In this document: piece after piece, positions 8,714 to 18,374 of the stretch
Layout of the letters: each line of letters starts with the position of its first letter
How positions within the stretch are numbered: the first letter of the stretch is position 1
DNA from: Bacteroidales bacterium
GTDB lineage: Bacteria > Bacteroidota > Bacteroidia > Bacteroidales > Muribaculaceae
Direction: 5' to 3'
NCBI GenBank assembly: GCA_020859845.1
Contig: JAJBVL010000077.1
Span: forward strand, 1-48,438
DNA length: 48,438 bases
Made by a program: the position numbers and the translations under genes
Notes under the pieces: generated by a model
Told to the model about the DNA's origin: nothing
Seen by the model: only the letters and a program-made list of their open reading frames with translations
Databases searched by the model: none

Positions 8714-11700
8714 GGCCTCGGCAGGCTCGGGCAAGACCTTCACCTTGACTTACGAATACCTGCGTCTGCTGCTGGGCATCACCGACCCTGAGACCCTCCG
8801 CCGCCGCCTCAATACACATCCCTCACAACCCCATCGCTCAATCCTCGCCATCACCTTTACTAATAAGGCCACCGAGGAGATGAAGCGGCGCATACTCCAC
8901 GAGCTGGCAGTGCTGGCCAAGGCCGAGCCAGGGTGGACCTCTCCAAGCCCATATCAGGAGCGGCTGATGAAGGAGCTGGAATGCACCTCCGAAGCCCTGC
9001 AAGAGGCCTCGCTCAGCGCCTTGCGCTCCCTGCTCTACGACTTCAACTTCTTTCACATAAGCACCATCGACAGCTTCTTTCAGAAGGTGCTCAAGACGTT
9101 TGCTCGCGAAGCCGAGCTGACTGGCGACTTCAACGTGGTGCTTGACGACAAAGAAATACTTCAGGAGGCCACCCACCAACTCTTCACAAGCTTCAACAAT
9201 CGCCATCTTGACAAGCCCGGAAAGTTGGCTCTCCAATGGATTACCGACTATCTGGTGGAGCAGGCCGATAATGGGAGAAGCTACTCACTCTTCAATCGCA
9301 GCTCCAACACGTTTAACACATTTATTAAGGCGATTGATGCCCTCAACAATGAGCAATTGGCCGTCCATCGCAAAGAAATTACCGAATATCTGAGCGACCC
9401 CGAGCGCATTATAGCCTTCAACGAGCAGCTCAGGGCCAAACTAAATATAAACATAAAAATAAAAGAAGCTGCAAAACGAGCTTTAGACCTTGCAAATGTT
9501 TACGACCCTGCGCCTACTCTATCAAAAAATCCAAAAACTCTCCTTAAAAAATTAGCAGAGACTGGTTTATCTAAGTGGAACCCCGCGGCAAAAACGTTTG
9601 AATCAATCTTAAACGACCCTAACAATGCTTTCAAAAAGGAGTCTTTAAAAAAGATACAGGTCCCTTTAGATTTATCAAATGCTATTTTGTATGCAATTGA
9701 AATAGCCTCCTCCAACTATAAGGAATGGTCTATAGCATACAATATAAAGAGGCAGATTTTCCAATTGGGAATAGTGGGGCGCATCTACGAAGAGGCCAAC
9801 GTGTTGTGTCAAGACCGCAACTTCCTGATGCTTAGCTCCACCAACAGCATCCTCCAACGCATCATCGGCGATGACGACGCACCATTTATCTACGAGAGAA
9901 TGGGCAACTGGTATCGCCACTTCCTCATCGACGAATTTCAAGACACTTCGGTGCTTCAATGGGCTAACCTCCGCCCCCTCGTCAACGAGAGCCTGGCCAC
10001 CGAGCAAGACAACCTCATCATTGGCGACGAAAAGCAGTGTATCTATCGCTTTCGCAACAGCGACTACTCACTGCTGCAACACCAGGTGGAAGAACAATAT
10101 CAAGGGCGAGTGAAGGTACATGGACAAGAGCCTTCGAGCAACACCAACTGGCGAAGCAGCGCCACGGTAGTCGACTTCAACAACCGTCTCTTCGAAGCCA
10201 TCATATCAGCCCAAGACCTCACCGACGCCAGCGACATCTACGCCAACGTGAAGCAGCAAGTGTCGCCCAAAGGGCAGCGCAAGCCGGGCATTGTGAAGAT
10301 ACGCGCATGTAATATCGCAGCCAAAGATGACGATGGCAGCTCCCTGGATGGGATGGTGGAGGATATACGCCGCCAGCTGGAAAGCGGATATCGCCCATGC
10401 GACATCGCTATCTTGACCTCGACCAAGGCTGACGGACAAACATGTATGAACTATCTGCTGCAAGCAAGAGCCAACGACCCCACCTTCCCTCCTTTTAATA
10501 TCGTAAGCGAAGAGATGATGGTCTTGGAGAGTTCGCCGGCTGTGAAACTCATTCTTAGTGTGCTCCGCTCAATGGCTTTCCCAGTCTCAGAGCCAGAAGA
10601 TCCAGAAGATTCAACCCCCGACGAAGCGCCTACCCATCGTCGGCGCCAACGCAAGAGCCGCCGACAGACGATGGAGATGCTCAACCGCTATGAATACCTC
10701 CTCAATCAAGGGGAGCAGCCCCAAGAAGCTCTGCGCCGCGCTATCGACTCCTCATGCCAAGTGTTTACCACCGACGACGTAGCCAAAGGCGGAGTGCTGG
10801 GCCTCTCTTCGCTCATAGAGCATATCATCCACCTCTTTATCTCCAAGGAACAGCGCCAGAGCAATTGCGCCTTCCTCTCGGCCTTCATGGATGTGATAGT
10901 CGACTACACCTCCCGTGGCCCCAACGACCTTTACAGCTTCTTAACCTGGTGGGATGTAAACAAAGACAATCTAAAGGTAAGCTCTCCCAACGACGAACAA
11001 GCCATCAGCATCATGACCATCCATAAGTCGAAAGGATTGGAGTTTCCCTGCGTCCATCTCCCTATCATCAAGGGAGGGCCCACCGACAATCTTTACAAAA
11101 CGCTCAAGTGGTTTAAGATGGCACCTTTGGATGGTATAGACCCAGCTATAACTCCTCCCTTCCTACCCTTGAAGTTGGAGAAATGGATGGTGGACACCCC
11201 CTTTGAGAAGCAATACCTGGAGGAACAGGACGCCACCATCATTGATGGGCTCAACAAGCTTTACGTGGGTTTCACTCGCGCCATCAACGAGCTTTCTATA
11301 CAGATTTATACGGCCAATAAGAAAGAAAGCTACCCTACGATGATTTCTGAAGCCGTCAAGCAAGCTTTTGGCCACGACCTCGGCCCCGACTCGCCCTTAG
11401 AGCTCGGCGCCCCTACCCGCCCCATGAAGGAAGAAAAGAAGCCTCGCACGGCCTTGGAGCCTTCCTGCTCAGAGGGCATTGACAGCTATCAGCCAATGAT
11501 ACGCAGCGACATCTGGGATGGCACCACTATCACCGACGTGGATGGCTACAATCTGAGCCGACCCCAAGACCGTGGGCTTATGCTCCACGAGGTGATGAGC
11601 CATATAGCTACGATTGTTGACGTAGACCGAGCTTTTAAGATCGTAGAACGCACATGGCACAACAGCGAGGCCGACACCAGCGCTCTCAAGGCGTGGCTTA

Positions 11701-11996
11701 AGGCTCAATTGACACGCCCCGACGTGGCGCGATGGTTTGCCCCCGACGTGAAGCGACTGCTGCGCGAGCGCCCCTTGACCAACTTTGATGGACGGCCGTT
11801 GCGCCCCGACCGTGTGGTGTGGACCGCCGACGGGTATGTTGACGTGATCGACTATAAGTTTGGTCCTATCGACATGGTGAGATACCCTCTGCAGGTGAGA
11901 GAATACATGAGAGCCCTGACCGACATGGGCTGTCGCAACGTCCGCGGCTACATCTGGAGCTTCAAAGACGACTCCATAATGCAAGTCACCCTCTAA
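8697..11996 (+). CDS. AddA/RecB-like helicase-nuclease
   Basis: A UvrD-family superfamily 1 DNA helicase with a C-terminal RecB-type nuclease, expected to process double-strand breaks for recombination. Of 1099 residues, Walker A is ASAGSGKT (7-14), motif II DEFQDTS (about 412), motif III GDEKQCIYRFR (about 443), motif V MTIHKSKGLE (about 773) and motif VI LYVGFTRA (about 855). The nuclease core VIDYKFG is at about 1052, preceded by HEVMSH and followed by QVREY. The usual AddB-like partner is not next to it; the downstream genes are DUF4494 and YggS. Residues about 247-358 are encoded by an AT-rich stretch unlike the rest of the gene. It overlaps the upstream lipoprotein gene by 17 bp. Confidence 0.93.
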   Translation: MLNIYKASAGSGKTFTLTYEYLRLLLGITDPETLRRRLNTHPSQPHRSILAITFTNKATEEMKRRILHELAVLAKAEPGWTSPSPYQERLMKELECTSEALQEASLSALRSLLYDFNFFHISTIDSFFQKVLKTFAREAELTGDFNVVLDDKEILQEATHQLFTSFNNRHLDKPGKLALQWITDYLVEQADNGRSYSLFNRSSNTFNTFIKAIDALNNEQLAVHRKEITEYLSDPERIIAFNEQLRAKLNINIKIKEAAKRALDLANVYDPAPTLSKNPKTLLKKLAETGLSKWNPAAKTFESILNDPNNAFKKESLKKIQVPLDLSNAILYAIEIASSNYKEWSIAYNIKRQIFQLGIVGRIYEEANVLCQDRNFLMLSSTNSILQRIIGDDDAPFIYERMGNWYRHFLIDEFQDTSVLQWANLRPLVNESLATEQDNLIIGDEKQCIYRFRNSDYSLLQHQVEEQYQGRVKVHGQEPSSNTNWRSSATVVDFNNRLFEAIISAQDLTDASDIYANVKQQVSPKGQRKPGIVKIRACNIAAKDDDGSSLDGMVEDIRRQLESGYRPCDIAILTSTKADGQTCMNYLLQARANDPTFPPFNIVSEEMMVLESSPAVKLILSVLRSMAFPVSEPEDPEDSTPDEAPTHRRRQRKSRRQTMEMLNRYEYLLNQGEQPQEALRRAIDSSCQVFTTDDVAKGGVLGLSSLIEHIIHLFISKEQRQSNCAFLSAFMDVIVDYTSRGPNDLYSFLTWWDVNKDNLKVSSPNDEQAISIMTIHKSKGLEFPCVHLPIIKGGPTDNLYKTLKWFKMAPLDGIDPAITPPFLPLKLEKWMVDTPFEKQYLEEQDATIIDGLNKLYVGFTRAINELSIQIYTANKKESYPTMISEAVKQAFGHDLGPDSPLELGAPTRPMKEEKKPRTALEPSCSEGIDSYQPMIRSDIWDGTTITDVDGYNLSRPQDRGLMLHEVMSHIATIVDVDRAFKIVERTWHNSEADTSALKAWLKAQLTRPDVARWFAPDVKRLLRERPLTNFDGRPLRPDRVVWTADGYVDVIDYKFGPIDMVRYPLQVREYMRALTDMGCRNVRGYIWSFKDDSIMQVTL

Positions 11997-12003
11997 CGAT
12001 TAC

Positions 12004-12026
12004 GCGATTCAGCGATTCAGCGATTA
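12004..12026. repeat. 8-bp tandem repeat
   Basis: Three copies of GCGATTCA (the last one GCGATTA) lie in the 52-bp gap after the helicase-nuclease gene. No function is evident. Confidence 0.8.
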
Positions 12027-12048
12027 AATATCTTCAATATAATATACT

Positions 12049-12510
12049 ATGTGGTTTGAATGCAAAGTACGCTTTGACAAAATGATGGAAAATGGGCTCG
12101 TAAAGAAAGTAACTGAGCCCTATATGGTCGACGCCTTGAGCTTCACCGAAGCCGAGGCTCGTATTATCCAAGAACTTACCCCCTTCATCTCGGGCGAATT
12201 CTCAGTAGCGGCCGTCAAAAAGACCAAGATATCCGAAATCTTCTGGGACGACTCGGCCGACAAATGGTATCTCGTGAAGCCAGCCTTCATCACCATCGAT
12301 GAAAAGACGGCCGTGGAGAAGCGCTCTGTAAGCCAGATATTGGTGGCAGGCAGCGACTTCAAGGGAGCCTACGACAACTTCCTCGAAGGCATGAAAGGTA
12401 CCATGGCGGACTATGATATAGTCAGTATCCAAGAGACTCCCCTGATGGATGTCTTCAAAGCCAATCTCTCAGGACCTGTAGGCAACAACAGCAATGACAG
12501 CAATAAGTAA
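12049..12510 (+). CDS. DUF4494 family protein
   Basis: A 153-residue cytoplasmic protein of a Bacteroidetes-specific family (DUF4494) recognised from MWFECKVRFDKMMENGLVKK and the EAEARIIQELTPFISGEFSV segment. It has no signal peptide or membrane segment and no known function. Its end overlaps the YggS start by 17 bp. The pairing of this family with YggS appears familiar from other Bacteroidales, which suggests a link to pyridoxal phosphate homeostasis (inference). Confidence 0.85.
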   Translation: MWFECKVRFDKMMENGLVKKVTEPYMVDALSFTEAEARIIQELTPFISGEFSVAAVKKTKISEIFWDDSADKWYLVKPAFITIDEKTAVEKRSVSQILVAGSDFKGAYDNFLEGMKGTMADYDIVSIQETPLMDVFKANLSGPVGNNSNDSNK

Positions 12511-13159
12511 CCGACTCCAGCACATACTCTCGACACTGCCCGAAGGCGTCAGCCTCACGGCAGTGTCGAAATTTCATCCCATAGAGGATATACGCGACGC
12601 TTACGCCGCAGGACAGCGCATATTTGGCGAGAGCCGCGCTCAAGAGCTGGCCGAGAAGGTCCCTCAGATGCCCGACGACACACGCTGGCACTTCATAGGC
12701 CATCTGCAGACCAACAAGGTGCGCCAAGTGGTGCCTCTCGTGGAGATGATCCAGAGCGTGGATAGCGAGCGGCTGCTGGCAGCCATCGACCGCGAGGTGG
12801 AGCGCCAAGGGCTGAAGCCCCTGCGCATACTGCTACAAGTGCATGTGGCGCTTGAGGAGACCAAGACAGGCTTCCTCCCCGAGGAACTACTGGCCTTGGC
12901 GCCACAGATAGCTGAGCGTTATCCCCACGTGGAGGTGGCGGGCGTGATGGGGATGGCCTCCAACGTCGACGACGAGGAGCGCATACGCTCCGACTTCCGT
13001 AGGATAGCCCAAGTGTACCATCAGCTACGCCAAAGCGTCTATGCCAACTCCGCTGCTTTTGACACTCTGAGCATGGGCATGAGCCACGATTATCCCCTTG
13101 CAATAGCCGAGGGAGCCAACATGGTAAGGATAGGAACCGACATTTTTGGCGAACGTTAA
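12494..13159 (+). CDS. YggS-type PLP homeostasis protein
   Basis: Pyridoxal-phosphate-binding alanine racemase-fold protein of the YggS/YBL036C/PROSC family. It has no substrate turnover of its own but buffers PLP in the cytoplasm. At 221 residues it is full length. PLP lysine K26 lies in AVSKFHP; further family marks are FGESRAQE, WHFIGHLQTNK, IQSVDSERL, GVMGMAS and LSMGMSHDYPLAI with IGTDIFGER at the end. It is coupled to DUF4494 by overlap. Confidence 0.95.
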   Translation: MTAISNRLQHILSTLPEGVSLTAVSKFHPIEDIRDAYAAGQRIFGESRAQELAEKVPQMPDDTRWHFIGHLQTNKVRQVVPLVEMIQSVDSERLLAAIDREVERQGLKPLRILLQVHVALEETKTGFLPEELLALAPQIAERYPHVEVAGVMGMASNVDDEERIRSDFRRIAQVYHQLRQSVYANSAAFDTLSMGMSHDYPLAIAEGANMVRIGTDIFGER

Positions 13160-13181
13160 AAAAATTTCACTTCAAATGTGA

Positions 13182-13211
13182 TTGTCGGTACAAGAAAAAC
13201 TCTTAACTTTG
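13182..13211 (+). promoter_or_regulatory. MFS gene promoter
   Basis: TTG (13182-13184), a 19-bp spacer, TAACTTTG (13204-13211), 51 bp before the ATG at 13263. Confidence 0.75.
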
Positions 13212-13262
13212 TGCATTATCCATGCTGAAGCAAATCTAAACCAATAAATCAATTATAACACG

Positions 13263-14600
13263 ATGTCACAACAGAAAAAGCAATGGGCAGCTATCATCAT
13301 AATGATAGCTCTATTCGCAATGATTGCCTTCGTCACCAATTTGTGTTCGCCAATGGCCATCATTGTTAAAAATCAATTCGGAGCCTCCAACGTCTTGGCA
13401 CAGGTGGGCAACTATGGTAACTTTATCGCATACCTCGTGATGGGTATCCCGGCTGGTATGCTTATTAAGAAATTTGGCTACAAGACCACAGCCCTCATTG
13501 CTCTTGCCGTGGGCATCGTGGGCATTCTCGTTCAGTGGATGAGCGGCTGGGAGTCGATTTCGAGCTTCGGCGTTTACCTCATCGGCGCCTTCATCTCGGG
13601 CTTCTGCATGTGTATGCTCAACACCGTGGTCAACCCTATGCTCAACATCCTCGGTGGTGGTGGCAACTCGGGCAACCAGTTGATCCAGATTGGTGGTGTG
13701 TTCAATAGCTCGGCTGCCGTGGCTGTCTACATCATCATGGGTGCTCTCATCGGCGACGCCGCCAAGGCTCATATCTCCGACGCCACCCCCGCGCTCTTCA
13801 TAGCTCTGGGCATCTTCGTGCTGGCCTTCATCATCATCGCCTTCACCAAAATCCAGGAGCCAGAATCGCAGGTTGAGGCCCACAACGACAAGAACGACAA
13901 GTATAGCGCCTTCTCCTTCCGCCACTTCAAGCTGGGTATCCTTGCCATCTTCCTTTACATGGGTATCGAGGTGGGCGTGCCTACCTACATCCTCCAGTTC
14001 CTTACCGCGCCTGTAGAGGGTAGCCCTGAGGCCTTGGAAGCTCTCGCTGAAGGCAAGCAGATAGCTTACGGTATGGGTATGGATGCCGGTATCGTAGGTC
14101 TTATCGTGGCTGTCTACTGGCTGATGATGCTCATAGGGCGTTTCGTAGGCGGTATCATTGGTGGCAAGGTTTCGGCCCGCGCCATGATCACTATCGCTTC
14201 GATGGCCAGCATCCTGCTTGTGGCCTTCGGTATGTTTGCTCCTCTGAGTTCCACAGTCAATGTTCCCGGTATCGACTGGGCCAACCTTACGATGATCTGG
14301 GCTGAAGTGCCTGTAGGTATCTTCGCATTTATCCTCGTGGGTCTCTGCACATCAGTGATGTGGGGCGGTATCTTCAATATGGCCGTAGAAGGTCTGGGCA
14401 AGTACACCGCTATCGCTTCGGGTGCATTCATGACCATGGTATTTGGTTGCGCCGTGATGGTAGCTATCCAGGCTTGGGTAGCCGACATCACCCTCAACTA
14501 CATGACGAGCTACTGGGTAGTGCTCTTCTGCGCCGCTTACATCCTCTTCTACGCTCTGATAGGTAGCAAGAACGTCAACAAAGACATCCCCGTAGATTAA
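13263..14600 (+). CDS. MFS transporter, FHS sugar-permease type
   Basis: A 445-residue inner-membrane transporter with about 12 hydrophobic helices. Start and topology resemble fucose/glucose-galactose (FHS) permeases: a conserved N-terminal helix, MGIPAGMLIKKFGYK in the TM2-3 loop (motif A-like), GVFNSSAAVAVYIIMGALIGD, and the second-half motif MMLIGRFVGGIIGGKVSAR. A cytoplasmic loop rich in charged residues (about 200-220) separates the halves. The substrate cannot be fixed; no catabolic genes are adjacent. It is monocistronic, with its own promoter and terminator. Confidence 0.88.
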   Translation: MSQQKKQWAAIIIMIALFAMIAFVTNLCSPMAIIVKNQFGASNVLAQVGNYGNFIAYLVMGIPAGMLIKKFGYKTTALIALAVGIVGILVQWMSGWESISSFGVYLIGAFISGFCMCMLNTVVNPMLNILGGGGNSGNQLIQIGGVFNSSAAVAVYIIMGALIGDAAKAHISDATPALFIALGIFVLAFIIIAFTKIQEPESQVEAHNDKNDKYSAFSFRHFKLGILAIFLYMGIEVGVPTYILQFLTAPVEGSPEALEALAEGKQIAYGMGMDAGIVGLIVAVYWLMMLIGRFVGGIIGGKVSARAMITIASMASILLVAFGMFAPLSSTVNVPGIDWANLTMIWAEVPVGIFAFILVGLCTSVMWGGIFNMAVEGLGKYTAIASGAFMTMVFGCAVMVAIQAWVADITLNYMTSYWVVLFCAAYILFYALIGSKNVNKDIPVD

Positions 14601-14620
14601 TCTCCCCGGCGGATTTCAAA

Positions 14621-14652
14621 TTGCTTCATTAAAAAATTGTTTCATTAAAAAG
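14621..14652. repeat. 16-bp direct tandem duplication
   Basis: TTGCTTCATTAAAAAA is followed directly by TTGTTTCATTAAAAAG (two mismatches), between the MFS stop codon and its terminator. Confidence 0.75.
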
Positions 14653-14692
14653 GTGGCCGCGATTGTAAAGTTGCGGTCATCTTTTGTTTTTT
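14652..14692 (+). terminator. MFS gene terminator
   Basis: GGTGGCCGC (14652-14660) pairs with GCGGTCATC (14673-14681) using G-U wobbles, followed by TTTTGTTTTTT. Confidence 0.8.
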
Positions 14693-14736
14693 ATTGACAA
14701 AAGCAACGGATTCTACCCCACGATGCAACAAATGAA

Positions 14737-14768
14737 TTTGGGTATTTGGCTTGGTTTGCCTAACTTTG
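14737..14768 (+). promoter_or_regulatory. Transketolase promoter
   Basis: TTTG (14737-14740), a 20-bp spacer, TAACTTTG (14761-14768), 30 bp before the ATG. Confidence 0.8.
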
Positions 14769-14798
14769 CACACAGAATCTAAGATAAAAAACTGAAAT

Positions 14799-16826
14799 AT
14801 GAGAGCGACCCTCAACTCAGCAGCCGACAACATACGTGTCTTGGCTGCCTCTATGGTAGAAAAGGCCAAATCAGGCCACCCCGGCGGTGCTATGGGTGGT
14901 GCCGACTTTGTCAACGTACTCTACTCACAGTTTCTAATCACCGACCCCGACAATCCACGCTGGATTGCCCGCGACCGTTTCTTCCTCGACCCAGGCCACA
15001 TGTCGCCTATGCTCTATAGCGTGCTGGCCCTCTGTGGCTACTACACCCTCGACGAGCTCAAGGAGTTTCGCCAGTGGGGTAGCGTCACTCCTGGCCACCC
15101 AGAGCTCTGCCCCGAGCGTGGGGTGGAAAACACATCGGGTCCGCTGGGCCAAGGCCACACGATGGCTGTGGGGTGCGCCCTCGCTGAGCGCTTCCTCCAA
15201 GCCCGCTTTGGCGACACTGTGGCCCACAAGACCTACGCTTTCATCTCCGACGGAGGCATCCAAGAGGAGATATCGCAGGGAGCAGGCCGCATTGCTGGCT
15301 ACCTGGGGCTGAGCAATCTCATAATGTTTTACGACGCCAACAAGGTGCAGCTCTCCACCAACGTTGACGCTGTCGACGACGAAGATATAGCAGCCAAGTA
15401 TCGCGCCTGGCATTGGAACGTATTGGAGGTTGACGGCACCGATCCCGAGGCCATAGCCCATGCCCTTGAGGCAGCTATCGCCGAAGATAAGCGCCCCACC
15501 CTCATCATTGGCCACACCATCATGGGCCGCGGCTGTGTCAAGGCCGACGGCTCGTCGTTTGAGGGCCAATGCTCCACCCACGGTCAGCCTCTGAGCAAGA
15601 GCGGCGCCGATGTGGCCAAGACCATAGAGAATCTTGGTGGCGACCCCGAGAATCCTTGGGTGATACGCCCTGAGGTGGAGGAGCTATACGCCAAGCGCCG
15701 CGAGGAGCTGCGCGCCATCGTGGCCAAGCGCCACGAGCAGGAACGCGCCTGGGCCGAAGCCAACCCCGAGCTGGCAGCCAAGCTCCAGGACTATATTGAT
15801 GGCAAGCTCCCCGAGATTGACTATAGCGCCATAGTCCACAAAGCCAATGTGGCTACCCGCACCGCCTCGGCCGACGTGCTGGCAGTGCTGGCCCAGAAGG
15901 TGGGAAATATGATAGTGTCGAGCGCCGACCTCGCCAATAGCGACAAGACCGACGCCTTCCTCAAGCATACCCACCCCTTTGTCAACGGCGACTTCTCAGG
16001 AGCCTTCCTCCACGCTGGCGTGGCTGAGCTGACAATGGCATCGATAATGAACGGCATCGTGCTCCACGGAGCAATGATAGCCGCCTGTGGCACCTTCTTC
16101 GTGTTCTCCGACTATATGAAGCCTGCCGTCCGCATGTCGGCACTGATGGAACTCCCCGTGAAATACATCTGGACCCACGATGCCTTCCGTGTGGGCGAAG
16201 ATGGACCTACCCACGAACCTGTAGAGCAGGAGGCACAAATACGCCTTCTCGAAGAACTCCGCAACCTTTCAGGACGCCGCTCGCTGCTGGTGCTTCGTCC
16301 GGCTGACGCTGCCGAGACCACCGTGGCATGGGAAATGGCGATGAACAACGACAAGACCCCCACGGCTCTTATCCTGTCGCGTCAAGATGTCAGCGACCTC
16401 CCCTCAGTGACCGATAGCCGCTACGATGAGGCCCAAGGCACACGGCGCGGAGGCTACGTAGTGATGGAGGCTCCCGGCTCGCTGGTGACTCTGGTGGGCA
16501 ATGGTAGCGAGGTGTCGCTACTGTGTGAAGTGGCAAGCAAACTCGACGAAGAGGGTATACCCGCTCGCGTAGTGTCGGTGCCCTCCATCGGTCTCTTTGA
16601 GGAGCAAGACGAGGATTATCGCCATAGTGTGATACCTCCCAAGATGCCAACATTTGGCCTCACCGCTGGTCTACCCTCTACCCTGCGTGGTGTAGTAGGA
16701 GCTGGAGGTCGCATCTTCGGCCTCGACCACTTTGGCGCATCGGCTCCCTACAAGGTGCTCGATGAGAAGTTTGGCTTTACTGTTCCGGCAGTTTTAGCCC
16801 AAGTGAAATCTTACCTTGGGCGTTAA
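14799..16826 (+). CDS. tkt: Transketolase
   Basis: Thiamine diphosphate enzyme of the non-oxidative pentose phosphate pathway, moving two-carbon ketol units between sugar phosphates. The 675 residues are full length. Seen are H27 in KSGHPGGAMG, substrate loop LGQGHTMAVGCALAER, ThDP/metal site ISDGGIQEE followed by DANKVQLS, the pyrimidine domain with THDAFRVGEDGPTHEPVEQ (catalytic Glu and His region), and the C-terminal domain (VSVPSIGLFEEQ). The metal motif lacks the usual leading Gly-Asp pair (Ser-Asp instead). It is followed after 27 bp by a DUF4923 gene, possibly read through. Confidence 0.97.
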   Translation: MRATLNSAADNIRVLAASMVEKAKSGHPGGAMGGADFVNVLYSQFLITDPDNPRWIARDRFFLDPGHMSPMLYSVLALCGYYTLDELKEFRQWGSVTPGHPELCPERGVENTSGPLGQGHTMAVGCALAERFLQARFGDTVAHKTYAFISDGGIQEEISQGAGRIAGYLGLSNLIMFYDANKVQLSTNVDAVDDEDIAAKYRAWHWNVLEVDGTDPEAIAHALEAAIAEDKRPTLIIGHTIMGRGCVKADGSSFEGQCSTHGQPLSKSGADVAKTIENLGGDPENPWVIRPEVEELYAKRREELRAIVAKRHEQERAWAEANPELAAKLQDYIDGKLPEIDYSAIVHKANVATRTASADVLAVLAQKVGNMIVSSADLANSDKTDAFLKHTHPFVNGDFSGAFLHAGVAELTMASIMNGIVLHGAMIAACGTFFVFSDYMKPAVRMSALMELPVKYIWTHDAFRVGEDGPTHEPVEQEAQIRLLEELRNLSGRRSLLVLRPADAAETTVAWEMAMNNDKTPTALILSRQDVSDLPSVTDSRYDEAQGTRRGGYVVMEAPGSLVTLVGNGSEVSLLCEVASKLDEEGIPARVVSVPSIGLFEEQDEDYRHSVIPPKMPTFGLTAGLPSTLRGVVGAGGRIFGLDHFGASAPYKVLDEKFGFTVPAVLAQVKSYLGR

Positions 16827-16853
16827 TAGTACACTCTCAAACCTCTCATAAAA

Positions 16854-17546
16854 ATGAATGTGAAACAGATTATTCTACGGACCCTTGTCCTGGCAGTATG
16901 TATCATGGTCGGTCTCAGCAGCCAGGCCCAGCTTAGCTTGGGCAACATCGTAAAGGGTCTCGCCAATCGCGACTCCACCTCCACCACATCATCGTCCAGC
17001 TCAAGCGGCTTGGGATCCACACTCTCAAGCCTCTTTGGCGGCCTCCTCTCCACCGACAAGCTATCGGTGAGCGACTTGGTGGGCACTTGGAATTATTCAG
17101 CACCTGCAGTGTCGTTCCAGAGCGAAAACCTGCTCCAGAAAGCTGGAGGCGCAGTGGCTGGCAGCACCATCGAAGGAAAGCTCGAGAGCTACTACAAGAT
17201 GGCAGGCTTTGACAAGCTTACGCTTACCGTGGCCGAGGATAGCACATTCACGATGACTGGACGCACCACTCTCAAGGGCACACTGGCTCCTTACGAAGCC
17301 GATGGCTCGCAGGCCAACTTCCAGTTTAAGTTTAAGCTGGCTGGCAAGCTCAACATTGGCTCAATGGATGCCTACGTGGTGAAGAGCAACAATCAGTTGC
17401 AACTCATGTTTGACGTCACGAAGCTCATCACCATACTGAAGGCCGCTGGCAGCATTTCGGGCAATTCTACCCTCCAGAGCGTCGTCTCGCTGCTGGAAAG
17501 CTACGATGGCATCTGTGCGGGCTTCGAGTTGACCAAGTCCAATTAG
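16854..17546 (+). CDS. DUF4923 family secreted protein
   Basis: A 230-residue exported protein with a signal peptide ending at SSQAQ (about residue 24), a Ser/Thr-rich linker (STSTTSSSSSSGLGS) and a conserved lipocalin-like region beginning DLVGTWNYSAPAVSFQSENLL. The latter marks the Bacteroidetes family DUF4923. The function is unknown. Acidic SDT-type residues and a beta-barrel-like strand pattern (TLTVAEDSTFTMTG, FQFKFKLAGKLNIG) fit an envelope protein. It lies between tkt and a glycosyltransferase gene, with 16 bp to the latter. Confidence 0.85.
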   Translation: MNVKQIILRTLVLAVCIMVGLSSQAQLSLGNIVKGLANRDSTSTTSSSSSSGLGSTLSSLFGGLLSTDKLSVSDLVGTWNYSAPAVSFQSENLLQKAGGAVAGSTIEGKLESYYKMAGFDKLTLTVAEDSTFTMTGRTTLKGTLAPYEADGSQANFQFKFKLAGKLNIGSMDAYVVKSNNQLQLMFDVTKLITILKAAGSISGNSTLQSVVSLLESYDGICAGFELTKSN

Positions 17547-17562
17547 TAGCTCGCAGAGAGAG

Positions 17563-18366
17563 ATGGTCAACGTCTCTATAGTGACCTACCACACCGACCT
17601 GCAAGAGCTACGGCTCTGTCTTGAATCATTGACTGCTGGAGTTGTCGCCACGATATTCGTGGTCGACAATTCCAGCAGCCCTTCTATTGAGGCCTTCTGC
17701 AAGAGCTATCCACGCCATATAGAGTATATCCCCCACCCCAACGATGGCTATGGGGCAGCCCACAATGTGGCTATGCGACGGTCAATAGAGCAGGGTGTAA
17801 AGTATCATCTTGTGCTTAATAGCGACGTGGTGTTTGAGCCCGAGGTGCTGTCCACCATCCACGGCATAATGGATACCAATCCCCGGATAGGCACCCTGCA
17901 ACCACGCATCGTGGGCCTTGATGGAGAGATGCAATACACCTGCCGAGCTCTTCCCACCCCCGCCGACCTGCTCCTGCGTCGCTTCCTCCCCGCGTGGATA
18001 GGGCGACACTCCCGCGACCGCTACCTGCTAAAGCATCTCGACTCAACGAAGCCCCACGACATCCCTTATCATCAAGGGAGCTTCATGTTTCTAAGGGTGG
18101 AGGCGCTTAAGGAGACCGGGCTCTTTGACGAGCGCTTCTTCATGTATCCCGAAGATATCGACTTGACGCGTCGACTGCATCGTCGCTACTTGACGATGTA
18201 CGATCCTACGACGACCATAGTCCACGCTCATCGCGCCGCCTCCTATAAGTCGGGGCGTATGCTATGGATTCATATCAGCAATATGTGTCGGTATTTCAAC
18301 AAATGGGGATGGCTCCACGACCCCGAGCGCCGAGAGTGGAACCACGAGCTTATGAAAGGCTCCTAA
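17563..18366 (+). CDS. Family 2 glycosyltransferase
   Basis: A 267-residue GT-A fold transferase of the rhamnosyltransferase (WbbL-like) subgroup, presumably adding a sugar to a surface glycan. Motifs: VSIVTYHTDLQELRLCLESL at the start, VVDNSS, NDGYGAAHNVAMR, the metal site LNSDVVF, QGSFMFLRVEAL, and the acceptor/base segment FDERFFMYPEDIDLTRRL. No other polysaccharide genes are near, so the glycan is unknown. It ends 8 bp from the convergent ABC transporter ATPase gene. Confidence 0.9.
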   Translation: MVNVSIVTYHTDLQELRLCLESLTAGVVATIFVVDNSSSPSIEAFCKSYPRHIEYIPHPNDGYGAAHNVAMRRSIEQGVKYHLVLNSDVVFEPEVLSTIHGIMDTNPRIGTLQPRIVGLDGEMQYTCRALPTPADLLLRRFLPAWIGRHSRDRYLLKHLDSTKPHDIPYHQGSFMFLRVEALKETGLFDERFFMYPEDIDLTRRLHRRYLTMYDPTTTIVHAHRAASYKSGRMLWIHISNMCRYFNKWGWLHDPERREWNHELMKGS

Positions 18367-18374
18367 AAAAAGGT

